The position numbers were made by a program, and so were the translations under genes. The notes under the pieces are model-generated. The model made no database searches and was not told the DNA's origin. It saw only the letters and a program-made list of their open reading frames with translations. 63,333 bases of DNA. Source: Pseudolabrys sp. GTDB lineage: Bacteria; Pseudomonadota; Alphaproteobacteria; Rhizobiales; Xanthobacteraceae. Of this stretch, positions 32,302 through 42,092 are shown in pieces. The DNA lies in the NCBI GenBank assembly GCA_025929185.1, contig JAICMO010000003.1:1-63333 (forward strand). The letters are read 5' to 3'. Every line of letters starts with the position of its first letter. Position 1 is the first letter of the stretch.

Positions 32302-33324
32302 TCAGGTTAGCGGAGCGAGCGCCGGAGTTTCTTGCTTTCTGCCTGCTTGCTGCACCAGCAACCCGCCCAGATAACTCGCGATCGCACCCATGCCGCTGTG
32401 CGCCGTGTTCTGGCGCCCGTCGTTTGCTTCCGCATCCGGATTGTAATTGGTGTTGGTATTGACGTCGTACGTATAGGAGCGTCCGCTTTCATCGACGATG
32501 AATTCTATTCCTGCAATTCCGATATCGTTGGCGGCAAGGAAATTTGTCCAGCGCGGCAGTGCCGGATGCTCGAAACTGCGCACGATCCTGAATTTGTCGC
32601 TCGGCGCAACCGCGGGGCAGACCCCGGCCAACGCGGAGGCATCAATCTGGCATACGTCGGCCGGACACAATTCGAAACCTTGTGAGGTATCGACCCGCAC
32701 GGCGTAGAGAAACTTTCCGCCGACAAATTCGACCCGCGTAATGAAGGGTTCTGACGCTTTTATGTAACGTTGCACCAGCGTAATGCCATCGATCGATTCG
32801 ACGAAGCCGCCACTGGCAAGGCGCTCGTCGAGTGCGGTAGGCGACAGAAACAACCGCACCCCAAGACCCTTGCCGGCACGATTGTGCTTGAGAATGAGCG
32901 GAAAGCCGAGCCGCTTGGCAGCCGCCGGAATGTTCTCTTTGCCGACGACCGCGATCGTATCCGGGACCTCGAGGCCAAATTTGGCGAGCGCCTGATATTG
33001 CGCCACCTTGGAGACTTCGAGTTGCAAGGCGCGCTCGCCATTGATGACGATTCGCCCGTAACGCTTGAGCCAGGCGAGAACCGCGGCGGTCAGTTCGGGT
33101 GCGTAGCGGTGATCGCGCGTGTGCGAGGAAGCGCTCATGCGGTTGTAGAAGACGCCCGGCGGCGGAGCGATCTGAAGGTCCAGAATTCCCTGGTCAAGAA
33201 ACCATTCACTGAAAGGTATTTGGCGTAGCTCGAACTCCTTGCGCAGCGGTTCAACCCAGGCGTCGTTCTCGTGGATAACATAGACGCGCGACGTCTGATT
33301 CTGATGCGTAAGGTCTTGGCGCAT
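32302..33324 (-). CDS. RimK-like ATP-grasp family protein
   Basis: FPLILKHNRAGKGLGVRLF, IAGIEFIVDESGRSYTYDVNTNTNYN. Confidence 0.8.
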   Translation of the reverse strand: MRQDLTHQNQTSRVYVIHENDAWVEPLRKEFELRQIPFSEWFLDQGILDLQIAPPPGVFYNRMSASSHTRDHRYAPELTAAVLAWLKRYGRIVINGERALQLEVSKVAQYQALAKFGLEVPDTIAVVGKENIPAAAKRLGFPLILKHNRAGKGLGVRLFLSPTALDERLASGGFVESIDGITLVQRYIKASEPFITRVEFVGGKFLYAVRVDTSQGFELCPADVCQIDASALAGVCPAVAPSDKFRIVRSFEHPALPRWTNFLAANDIGIAGIEFIVDESGRSYTYDVNTNTNYNPDAEANDGRQNTAHSGMGAIASYLGGLLVQQAGRKQETPALAPLT

Positions 33325-33499
33325 GATTTGCTCATATTCCGGTTAGGCGCTCAGAAAGGGAGATATTCCCCAATCCGCGGGCCGGCAACACCCTCCGCGC
33401 GAACAGCAACGAGATGTCGCGACAATACCCCAGCCCAGTTGGTATTTTCTTTCAGAAGGCGATTCTCTGGGCGAAGATTGTCTAATTGGTCGTTTACGC

Positions 33500-35317
33500 A
33501 TGGCAGTGGCCGCTTACATCGATCCGTTTCCGACGTCGGCCTTTCTGGGCGTCGAGCGGTCGGTCACCGGGCGCTCGTGGCGTGATCGCCTGGACGCGCG
33601 CGGCTCTGCCCGCGCACTGGCGATCGCACAACAACACGGTATTTCCGAACTGCTGGCGCGCGTGCTCGCTGGTCGTGGCGTCGAGTCGGATGCGGTCGAG
33701 GCTTACCTCGATCCGACCATTAAGCGACTATTGCCCGATCCGCACGGCCTGACGTCGATGCCGATAGCGGCATCCCGGATCGCGGACGCTGTCACAAAAG
33801 GCGAGATCGTCGCGATCTTCGGTGACTATGATGTGGATGGAGCAACCGCATCGGCGTTGCTCGCCCATTATCTGCGTCGGTGCGGTCTCGATCCGATCAT
33901 CCATATTCCGGACCGCATCTTCGAAGGCTACGGTCCGAATGTTGACGCTGTCCGCTCGCTTGCGCAGCGGGGCGTGACGCTTCTAATTACCGTTGATTGC
34001 GGCACCACGAGCATCGAGCCGCTGGCGGAAGCACGACAGCTTGGCGTCGATACGATCGTGATTGATCATCATCAGGCTGACGAACGGCTTCCTCCTGCGC
34101 TAGCGATCGTCAATCCTAATCGTGCCGACGACCTCTCCGGGCTTGGTCATCTGGCGGCGGTAGGTTTGGTTTTCGTGACGCTGGTTGCGGTAGCGCGCGA
34201 GCTGCGCCGCCGCGGCTTCTGGAATGCGATACATGCAGAACCCGACCTGTTATCGCTGCTGCATCTGGTCGCGCTCGGCACGATCGCCGACGTGGTGCCG
34301 CTCAAAGGGCTCAACCGCGCATTCGTCGCCAAGGGCCTGATCGCGCTGAGAAGGCGAGAGCACGCCGGCACGACCGCACTGATGGATGCCGCGCGGCTGT
34401 CCGGTCCGCCGGAGCCCTGGCATCTCGGCTTCCTGCTTGGACCACGCATCAATGCCGGCGGTCGCATTGGACGCGCAGATCTCGGCGCTCGCCTCCTGCT
34501 GGAAGAAGACGCAAGCGAGGCCGCGCGCATCGCCGGTGAGCTCGAGCGGCTCAACCGGGAGCGGCAGGCGCTCGAATTGGCGATGCTCCAGCAAGCCGAA
34601 GCCGAAGCTTTGGGGGCCCTTGGGCTTGAGGATAAAGGTGCCGTGATCGTCACGGCGCAGGACGGCTGGCATCCCGGCGTGGTCGGGCTGATTGCCGCGC
34701 GGTTGAAGGAGCGTTATGGCCGCCCGGCCTTTGCAATCGCGTTAGAGCCTGGCGGTACGGGCACGGGCTCGGGACGGTCGATCGCGGGGGTGGACCTTGG
34801 AAAAGCGGTGCGGCGTGCCGTCAGCAAGGGATTGCTACTGAAAGGCGGCGGCCACGCCATGGCGGCCGGCGTCACGTTGCGCAGGGACGCTCTCGCGGCA
34901 TTCAGAGCCTTCCTCGAAGAAGCTTTAGCGTCGGCCGTCGAAGTTGCCCGGCGCGATACTGCATTGCTCGTCGACGGTGCCGTAAGTGCGGGCGGTGCGA
35001 CCGTCGAACTGGTCGAAGCGATCTCAAGGGCAGGGCCGTTTGGGGCCGGCAACCCGGAGCCGGTCCTCGCGCTACCTTCGCATACATTGGCTTATGTCGA
35101 TCCGGTCGGAGACAACCACATCCGCGCGCGGCTTCGTTCCGGTGACGGACGATTCATCAACGCAATCGCCTTCCGCGCCGCGGGGCAGCCGCTCGGCAAG
35201 GCGTTAGTGGAAAGCCGAGGCCGGCCGATGCACGCGGCGGGCAGCCTCACCATCGACAGATGGCAGGGCACCGAACGCGTGCAGATGCGGCTTATCGACG
35301 TGGCGCCGCCGAACTAG
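33500..35317 (+). CDS. recJ: single-stranded-DNA-specific exonuclease RecJ
   Basis: IFGDYDVDGATASALL, TVDCGTTSIEPL, IDHHQAD, LGPRINAGGRIGRAD, GGGHAMAAGVTL. Confidence 0.96.
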   Translation: MAVAAYIDPFPTSAFLGVERSVTGRSWRDRLDARGSARALAIAQQHGISELLARVLAGRGVESDAVEAYLDPTIKRLLPDPHGLTSMPIAASRIADAVTKGEIVAIFGDYDVDGATASALLAHYLRRCGLDPIIHIPDRIFEGYGPNVDAVRSLAQRGVTLLITVDCGTTSIEPLAEARQLGVDTIVIDHHQADERLPPALAIVNPNRADDLSGLGHLAAVGLVFVTLVAVARELRRRGFWNAIHAEPDLLSLLHLVALGTIADVVPLKGLNRAFVAKGLIALRRREHAGTTALMDAARLSGPPEPWHLGFLLGPRINAGGRIGRADLGARLLLEEDASEAARIAGELERLNRERQALELAMLQQAEAEALGALGLEDKGAVIVTAQDGWHPGVVGLIAARLKERYGRPAFAIALEPGGTGTGSGRSIAGVDLGKAVRRAVSKGLLLKGGGHAMAAGVTLRRDALAAFRAFLEEALASAVEVARRDTALLVDGAVSAGGATVELVEAISRAGPFGAGNPEPVLALPSHTLAYVDPVGDNHIRARLRSGDGRFINAIAFRAAGQPLGKALVESRGRPMHAAGSLTIDRWQGTERVQMRLIDVAPPN

Positions 35318-35330
35318 TTTCGGCGGACGG

Positions 35331-36326
35331 CTACCGTCCGAGTTTCAACCCGATTCGCGCAACGACCTCACGCCACTTTGCGGAATCCTTTGCGATAATT
35401 GCCGCGAATTCTTCCGGCGTGCCGCCGGCCGCTTCATCGCCGATGCCGGCAAGTTTGTCGGTGAATAATTTCGATTTGAGGCCTCGATTGATGGCGGCGT
35501 TGAGCTTTTCAACGATCGGCCTTGGAACGCCGGCCGGCGCGATGACGCCACTCCATGTGCCTGCTTCATAGCCGGGTACGCCGGCTTCTGCGATCGTCGG
35601 AATGTCGGGGAACGCCAGAGACCGCTTCGCGCCGGTGACGCCGAGCGCACGCACCTGGCCGTTGTGAGCGAACGGCGAGATCGAATTCAGACTCTCGAAC
35701 ATGATCTGTACGCGGCCGCCAATCAGGTCCTTGATAGCGTCGGCGCCACCCTTGTAAGGCACGTGCACAATCTTCGTGCCGGTCATGTACTTGAACAGTT
35801 CCGCGCCAACGTGGCCCGGCGAGCCGATGCTTGAGGATGCATTGAGCAGTTCGCCCGGATGCGCTTTGGCGTAGGCGACGAGTTCTTTCACCGAATGCAC
35901 CGGCAGCGACGGCGTAACCGCCAGCATCAGGTGGCCGCGCGTAGCGAGACAGATCGGCTGGAAGTCGCGCTCGATATTGTAGGGCACCTTTGCAATCATG
36001 TGGCGCGTTATGGCAAGCGCGCCGATCGGGCCCATGCCGATCGTGTAGCCGTCCGGCGGCGATTTGGCGAGCAGATCGAGACCGAGCGTCAACGCGCCGC
36101 CGGGCCGGTCGTCCACCACGATGGTCTGGCCAAGCTCCGGACCGGCGGTGGCGGCGACCAGGCGCGCCAGTGTATCGGTCGCGCTGCCGGCTGCTTGCGG
36201 CACGATAAGACGGATCGGATGGTCCGGATACTCGGCGGCGGCCGGTACGGTAAGCGCGGCGTTGATGACCGCGGCAATCAGGAGCGCTCCCCGAAGGCCG
36301 CGATGCGTGCTCTGCCTTCCGATCAT
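35331..36326 (-). CDS. Bug/TctC family substrate-binding protein
   Basis: Signal peptide; YPDHPIRLIVPQAAGSATDTLAR, VPYKGGADAIKDLIGGRVQIMFESL. Confidence 0.93.
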   Translation of the reverse strand: MIGRQSTHRGLRGALLIAAVINAALTVPAAAEYPDHPIRLIVPQAAGSATDTLARLVAATAGPELGQTIVVDDRPGGALTLGLDLLAKSPPDGYTIGMGPIGALAITRHMIAKVPYNIERDFQPICLATRGHLMLAVTPSLPVHSVKELVAYAKAHPGELLNASSSIGSPGHVGAELFKYMTGTKIVHVPYKGGADAIKDLIGGRVQIMFESLNSISPFAHNGQVRALGVTGAKRSLAFPDIPTIAEAGVPGYEAGTWSGVIAPAGVPRPIVEKLNAAINRGLKSKLFTDKLAGIGDEAAGGTPEEFAAIIAKDSAKWREVVARIGLKLGR

Positions 36327-36407
36327 GACAGGCCCCTCGTGCGCGCCGAATGCCGCGCGTCGTTCAGGAGATTGTGCGCTCGCTGCGCCGCTGTTGGCTA
36401 TAAAATT

Positions 36408-36752
36408 TTAGCGCCGAAATGCCTTGCGGCAGAAGACGTCGTACATCGCGCCGATGAGCATGCGGACGTCGCTGCTCGCCAGGCTATAATAGACGATCTT
36501 TCCGTTTCGCCGTGTCGAAACCAATCCCTCGGCGCGCAGGCGCGCAAGTTGTTGCGACACCGTTGGCTGGCGCAAAGAGAGCATTTGCTCCAGTTCGCCG
36601 ACCGACTTCTCGCCTTCGGCGAGAATGCACAAAATCATCAGCCGGTTTTCATGCGCGACCGCTTTCAAGAAATTGCTTGCGCGTTTCGCATGGCCCACCA
36701 TGCGGTCGAGGTCGCGCGTGTGGCCGCCAATCTCGATTTGCTGCACGTCCAT
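36408..36752 (-). CDS. ArsR-family transcriptional regulator, BigR/SqrR-like
   Basis: 114 aa from MDVQQIEIGG; ENRLMILCILAEGEKSVGELE, LRQPTVSQQLARLRAEGLVSTRRNGKIVYYSL; Cys42 and Cys108. Confidence 0.9.
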   Translation of the reverse strand: MDVQQIEIGGHTRDLDRMVGHAKRASNFLKAVAHENRLMILCILAEGEKSVGELEQMLSLRQPTVSQQLARLRAEGLVSTRRNGKIVYYSLASSDVRMLIGAMYDVFCRKAFRR

Positions 36753-37341
36753 GGTGTTTCCACAATGCGCATAATCCGCTGCGTGAATAGAGACGATTAG
36801 CCGATTTCGCGCAACGCTTTTTCGGATATCGAAATCGTGTGCCTGCGCGGCACGTTGAATTAGAATGATGGACGCGCCTGCAGCCATGAAAACAGAAGAA
36901 TTTTCCGCCATGTTTTCGTGCGCGCCCGTTCCATTCTAGACCGCCCTGAGCCGCACCTGAAAAGCTTCACACGGCAAAAGCAATCTCGAACTTTGCCATC
37001 CATCCTGCTCAGTTTCCAGATTTCAAAAGATGCCCGGTAGCCGCTGGCTGACTCGGCGATCACCCATGTGCGGGGCGCGATGTAGCAGCGGCGAAGAAAG
37101 TTAGTTGCAATGGCAAAGCGGTTTTTATCCGGCAAGCAGCGCACGCGCGCCTTCGTCCATGCCGGCGCATTCGCCATTAACCTAATGATTATACCGTCCT
37201 AGTCCCGGCGCATCGGCATTATCGGAACCGCGGCCGTGACATTCGGTAACCATGGTCTTTGAATAGGTCGCGTTGTTCTTGCTCCCGTGGCGCAGCATGG
37301 GTTTATAGATTGCGTTTAGGAAACCCACCAAGGGGGCGCTG

Positions 37342-37363
37342 GCGCACGCTGACGAGCGTGCGC
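37342..37363. promoter_or_regulatory. 9-bp perfect hairpin just upstream of flavin oxidoreductase start
   Basis: GCGCACGCT-GACG-AGCGTGCGC, ending 21 nt before the ATG. Confidence 0.4.
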
Positions 37364-37384
37364 GGGAAAAGCTAGGTCGATCTT

Positions 37385-38620
37385 ATGTCGCATGACGCGT
37401 GTGAAGTTGCCATTGTCGGCGCCGGCCCTTACGGGCTTGCTATTTCAACCCATCTGAAAGTTGCCGGGGTATCTAGCAGAGTCTTCGGCGATACGATGGG
37501 CTTCTGGCGCAAGAATATGCCGAACGGCATGAAACTGCGCTCGCCCTGGCGCGCATCGCACATCATCGATCCCTCAGGCGAGCATTCGCTCGATGCGTTC
37601 GCGACGGCGAACGGGATCACGCGCACCGAGAATTTGCCGCTTAAGGATTTCGTTCGTTATGGCGAATGGTTCCAGCGCCGCGCCGTGCCGGACGTCGATC
37701 CGCGCATGGTCAAATCGATTGCGCCGGGTCGCAACGGCTTCCGGATCACGCTCGAAGATGGCGACACAGTCGATGCTCTGCGCGTCGTCGTCGCAATGGG
37801 CCTCACAAACCAGGCATTCCTGCCACAGCAATTCGATGGATTGCCGGCGGAACTTGCCAGCCATTCATCGGCGGTGGTTACGCCGGCGGATTTTCGCGGA
37901 AAGAAGGTTGCCGTGATTGGGCGTGGCCAGAGCGCGTGCGAGTCTGCTGTGTTGCTCAACGAAGCCGGCGCCGAGGTCGAGCTTATTTGCCGGGGGCCGG
38001 TACGCTGGATTGGCGCCGAAGCTTCGCAGCAGGGCCGCAGCGAGGTCGTCAAATGGTGGGTGCATAGGGTGATGACTGCGCCTTCGGCGATCGGACCATT
38101 TCCGTTCAACTGGGCGGTTGATGTGCCAAATGTTTTGCGCCTTTTACCGGGTAATTGGCGTGACGCGCTTAGTGCGCGCAGCCTGAGGGCGGCAGCCAGC
38201 GCATGGCTGCGCGCGCGCGCCGAAGGTGTCCGGATAAACACCGGACGCACCGTGCGTGAGGCGAGGGTGAGCGGCAGCCGCATCGCATTACACCTCGACA
38301 ACGGTATTTCCCTGTTTGATCATGTGGTGCTTGCAACCGGGTACAAAACCGATATCGCGAGACTCAATGTGTTATCGCCCGAGTTGTTGAAGCGTATCGC
38401 GCTGCGGGAGAATTTCCCGATCTTATCGCGCGGCTTCGAATCCTCGGTGCCGGGACTTCATTTTGTCGGATCGACGGCAGTCGGAAGCTTCGGTCCGTTG
38501 CCGCGTTTCGTTGCGGGCTGCGGTTATGCCGCGCGTTGCCTGACACGTGCCGTTCGCGCCGGGGCACAGTCCTCGCCCGTTGCCACCTTAATGCAACCGG
38601 CAATGCAGCCGCAGCAATGA
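37385..38620 (+). CDS. FAD-dependent NAD(P)-binding oxidoreductase (flavin monooxygenase-like)
   Basis: VAIVGAGPYGLAISTHL, VAVIGRGQSACESAVLL, VLATGYKTD. Confidence 0.88.
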   Translation: MSHDACEVAIVGAGPYGLAISTHLKVAGVSSRVFGDTMGFWRKNMPNGMKLRSPWRASHIIDPSGEHSLDAFATANGITRTENLPLKDFVRYGEWFQRRAVPDVDPRMVKSIAPGRNGFRITLEDGDTVDALRVVVAMGLTNQAFLPQQFDGLPAELASHSSAVVTPADFRGKKVAVIGRGQSACESAVLLNEAGAEVELICRGPVRWIGAEASQQGRSEVVKWWVHRVMTAPSAIGPFPFNWAVDVPNVLRLLPGNWRDALSARSLRAAASAWLRARAEGVRINTGRTVREARVSGSRIALHLDNGISLFDHVVLATGYKTDIARLNVLSPELLKRIALRENFPILSRGFESSVPGLHFVGSTAVGSFGPLPRFVAGCGYAARCLTRAVRAGAQSSPVATLMQPAMQPQQ

Positions 38621-38650
38621 CGTTGGATTTGTGAGCGCCGGGATTCGACC

Positions 38651-39916
38651 TTGACCGCCTCTCGACATCGCGACCCCGGTGCGCTCATCGTCGGCGGCGC
38701 GCATGGCGGACTTGCAGTCGCTCGCAGCCTCGGCCGCCAGGGCATACCGATTTTTTTTCTCACGCACGACAACCTGATTACGAAGTTTTCGCGTTACGTC
38801 ACGGGAAGCGCCGCCTGGTCGGGGCCGGAGCAGCCGGATGCCGCCGAAGAGCTGTTGAAGATTGGCCGCAAGCATGGTCTCGAAGGTTGCGTGCTGTTGC
38901 CGGGAGGTGATGCCGAAGTCCAGCTAATCGCCAAAAATCATGCCGCGTTGTCGAAATTCTTCCGGGTCACCACGCCGGATTGGACGACTTGCAAGTGGGC
39001 GCTCGACAAGCGGCTGACCTATCAGCGCGCCGCCTCCCTCGGCATAGGCTATCCGCGCAGCTTTTATCCGCATAACAGGATGGAGCTTGCGCACCTCGAC
39101 TGCCGCTTCCCAGTCGTTTTGAAACCAACGGCGCGGCATAGCGTAAACGCCTTCACGTTGGCAAAAGCCTGGCAAGCTGACGATCCGGCAAGCTTAACTG
39201 AGCGCTACGATCAAGCGTCTGCCTTGGTGGGTGCGGACGGGATCGTCCTGCAAGAAATGATCGTGGGCGGGGGCGAGTCGCAGTATTCGTATGCAGCCGT
39301 CTGGGATCACGGGCGGCCTGTTGCATCTTTGGTTGCGCGCCGTGCGCGGCAATACCCGATCCACTTCGGCTTCACCAGCACGCTCGTGCAAAGCATGGAC
39401 TGTCCCGAAGTGGCAGAGGCCGGCTCTCGCTTTTTGCAGTCGCTCGATTATCACGGTATCGCCGAAGTCGAATTCAAGTACGACGCCGCCGACGGTCGTT
39501 ATAAGATTCTCGACGTTAACGCGCGCGCCTGGACCTGGATCGCGCTCGGAGGCAGTGCTGGCGTCGATTTTCCATACATTCTCTGGCAGGTCGCGACAGG
39601 TAAGACGGTTACGCCGGTGCGTGGTCGTAGCGGTGCGACATGGATGCACTTTTCGAGAGATCTTGCGGCGGCTTGCCAGGAAATTATCGTGGGACGCATC
39701 AAGCCGGCTACCTACCTGAGATCGTTCCGTTGGCCGACGACCTTTGCCGCCTTTGCCACCGACGATTTGTTGCCAGGCGTAATGGATTTGCCGTTGCTTG
39801 GATGGCGGCTCATTTCTCGTCGATTGCCGGGGCTTTTACGAAGGATCGGCTTTCAAATCGTAAAAGGCTTTAATCGCGCCCGCGATTTCGCTCATCCGCC
39901 GATACAACGGTCATAG
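38651..39916 (+). CDS. ATP-grasp domain protein
   Basis: ALIVGGAHGGLAVARSLGRQGIPIFFL, CRFPVVLKPTARHSVN, GIAEVEFKYDAADGRYKILDVNARAWTWI. Confidence 0.85.
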   Translation: MTASRHRDPGALIVGGAHGGLAVARSLGRQGIPIFFLTHDNLITKFSRYVTGSAAWSGPEQPDAAEELLKIGRKHGLEGCVLLPGGDAEVQLIAKNHAALSKFFRVTTPDWTTCKWALDKRLTYQRAASLGIGYPRSFYPHNRMELAHLDCRFPVVLKPTARHSVNAFTLAKAWQADDPASLTERYDQASALVGADGIVLQEMIVGGGESQYSYAAVWDHGRPVASLVARRARQYPIHFGFTSTLVQSMDCPEVAEAGSRFLQSLDYHGIAEVEFKYDAADGRYKILDVNARAWTWIALGGSAGVDFPYILWQVATGKTVTPVRGRSGATWMHFSRDLAAACQEIIVGRIKPATYLRSFRWPTTFAAFATDDLLPGVMDLPLLGWRLISRRLPGLLRRIGFQIVKGFNRARDFAHPPIQRS

Positions 39917-40052
39917 TATTTATTGAGACGCCTCGCCACCGAAGGCGGCGAGTATACGAAAGCTTCGTACTGGCGCGCATCGCGACATTCGCATCGGCGT
40001 ATCTCAGCCTGTTCGTGCTCGCGTTGACGCTCGGTTTGTCAGCGACCGTGCA

Positions 40053-40826
40053 TTAGCCGAAGCGGAAAGCGAGCAGATTATCGATTGCGCGCAGTTCATC
40101 CAATATCCGACGTACGCGGCCCAAGTCCTTCTCAGCTACTGCCTGCCGAATTAGCGTGAGACTTTGTTTGGCGCCGTCTACAAGTCGGCGGAACGTCGGC
40201 TGCACGCGGATGTCGTCGCCCGCGATATCGTCGCAATGACGAAGCTGTGCATCGTAACGTTTGACTTCGTCGGCGAGCCCGTTGCGGGTTTTCGCGGTAG
40301 CGAGATCAAGATCATCTTTGTCATATTTGGCGAGCGCTTCCATCACATTGTTGGCACGCAGGATGCAGTCGGGGAGCACATCGACTCCTGCCGATTGACG
40401 CAGATTTGCAATTTCGATGCGAATGGCGGCAAGCGATTGCGCGGCGATATCAGGGCGCCCCATCGTGAGCATCATGTCGGCGGCGACAAGGCGCGTGCTG
40501 ACGTCGGTAAGGACGGTTGTGTAGCGGGTGACATCCTTGAAGATCGGCGGTCGCTTTGCCGCAAAGCTGCCGACGAATTCACGCCACGCGGTCCGTGCGC
40601 GATCGATTTCGAGCGAAGCGATATCTGTGTTGCCTGTGCGAAGATAACCAAGAGCGACGCGGTTGTGGGCCGACGCTCGTTCGACGGCGGCATTAAAATC
40701 CGCAAGCTGGTCCGCATGCGCTGAACAGCCGAGAAACACCGTGGTGGCAAACAAAGCCGGGATGAGCGTTCGAAGGGCGGCCGCCATTCGGTCTTGAACT
40801 GCGCGCCAGGCATGGCTGACGACCAT
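40053..40826 (-). CDS. hypothetical exported protein divergent from the sox cluster
   Basis: Signal/lipobox-like ALRTLIPALFATTVFLGCSAHADQ, helical body; divergent from the soxW-like gene. Confidence 0.7.
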   Translation of the reverse strand: MVVSHAWRAVQDRMAAALRTLIPALFATTVFLGCSAHADQLADFNAAVERASAHNRVALGYLRTGNTDIASLEIDRARTAWREFVGSFAAKRPPIFKDVTRYTTVLTDVSTRLVAADMMLTMGRPDIAAQSLAAIRIEIANLRQSAGVDVLPDCILRANNVMEALAKYDKDDLDLATAKTRNGLADEVKRYDAQLRHCDDIAGDDIRVQPTFRRLVDGAKQSLTLIRQAVAEKDLGRVRRILDELRAIDNLLAFRFG

Positions 40827-40930
40827 CTCCTTCACCTGTCCCTTAGCCAATTGTATATACCTGCGACTATAGACACGGAGGCCGTCGGCGGGCGAGCGAG
40901 TTGCGTCCGCGTGGTTAGGAAACAGCATCT

Positions 40931-41497
40931 ATGAACAGGCGGGATTTGCTGGCCGGCATGGCCTCGATTGGTGCGCTCACGGTGACCCGCGGCGACGCCG
41001 AGCCGATTCTCACCGATGATGGACTCTACAAAGAATCATGGTTTCTCGAGAGCTTCCTCGATCTGCCGGACGACCTCGAGGATGCGCACAAAGAGGGCAA
41101 GCGCTTTGCCATCATGTGGGAGTTGAAAGGCTGCCCCTACTGCAAGGAAACGCATTTCGTCAATTTTGCGCAGGCGCGTATCTCGGACTACATCCGCTTC
41201 AATTTCGAGGTTTTGCAGCTCAATATCATCGGCTCTCGCAAGGTGACGGATTTCGACGGCGCCGAATTGGGCGAGAAGGAGCTCGCAGCGAAATACAACA
41301 TTCGCTTCACCCCCACGTTCCAGTTCTTTCCGGAGCGGGCGGAGGGCCTCAAAGACCTGGCCCCCACGAAACGGGAGGTGGCGCGCGCTCCCGGCTACAT
41401 GCGCCCCGACGACTTCCTCGCGCTGTTCCGCTACATCCGGGAGAAAGGTTACGAAACCAAGAGCTTCCGCGATTTTCTCAAGGCGTTGCCGAGCTGA
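40931..41497 (+). CDS. SoxW-like thioredoxin-fold protein
   Basis: CPYC motif in WELKGCPYCKETHFVNFAQ, RFTPTFQFFPE; directly upstream of soxY. Confidence 0.85.
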   Translation: MNRRDLLAGMASIGALTVTRGDAEPILTDDGLYKESWFLESFLDLPDDLEDAHKEGKRFAIMWELKGCPYCKETHFVNFAQARISDYIRFNFEVLQLNIIGSRKVTDFDGAELGEKELAAKYNIRFTPTFQFFPERAEGLKDLAPTKREVARAPGYMRPDDFLALFRYIREKGYETKSFRDFLKALPS

Positions 41498-41607
41498 ATT
41501 GGTACATCTTAAAGCTATTCCCGAGAATGATTTGAACAGGCCTCGCGCCGCCGCTATGGTGCCGCACGGTGGCTGATCCAGCCTCGAAGCTGTCAGGGAG
41601 TAACTCG

Positions 41608-42063
41608 ATGCGACTGATTTCCCGCCGCCGCGCGCTCGTGCTGACTGCCGGCAGCGCGGCCGCGGCAGCGCTTGGCTGGAGCGGCAAGAGCCGCGCCACG
41701 CCCAAGGACGCCGCCGAAGCAATTGCGAAATTCACCGGCGGCAAGACGGCCGAAAACGGCAAGATAAGTATCGAACTCCCGGAAATCGCCGAAAACGGCA
41801 ATACGGTGCCGCTCAAAGTGAGCGTGGATGCGCCAATGAATGCTGACGATTACGTCAGCGACATTCTTGTCATTGCGGACGGCAATCCGCTGCCGCGCGT
41901 CGTGACCTTCCGCTTTACGCCGATGTCGGGAAAAGCGGTGGCGTCCACCCGTATCCGGCTTGCCACCACCGAAAACATCATCGCCGTCGCGAAGACGAGC
42001 GGCGGCCAGATTTTCACTGCTCAGAAACTGGTGAAGGTCACGATCGGCGGCTGCGGCGGCTGA
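41608..42063 (+). CDS. soxY: thiosulfate oxidation carrier protein SoxY
   Basis: Tat-like signal RLISRRRALVLTAG and C-terminal VTIGGCGG carrier arm. Confidence 0.95.
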   Translation: MRLISRRRALVLTAGSAAAAALGWSGKSRATPKDAAEAIAKFTGGKTAENGKISIELPEIAENGNTVPLKVSVDAPMNADDYVSDILVIADGNPLPRVVTFRFTPMSGKAVASTRIRLATTENIIAVAKTSGGQIFTAQKLVKVTIGGCGG

Positions 42064-42092
42064 GAAGAACAACATAAATCGGGAGAACGGAT

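Noticed and set aside
36860-37177. 105 aa minus-strand ORF upstream of the ArsR gene
   Set aside because: No recognisable domain and no clear ribosome-binding site; Cys/Arg-rich translation looks non-coding.
41515-41535. ATTCCCGAGAAT motif before soxY as a SqrR/BigR operator
   Set aside because: Spacing is shorter than the SqrR-type ATTC-N8-GAAT and the palindrome is imperfect; insufficient support.
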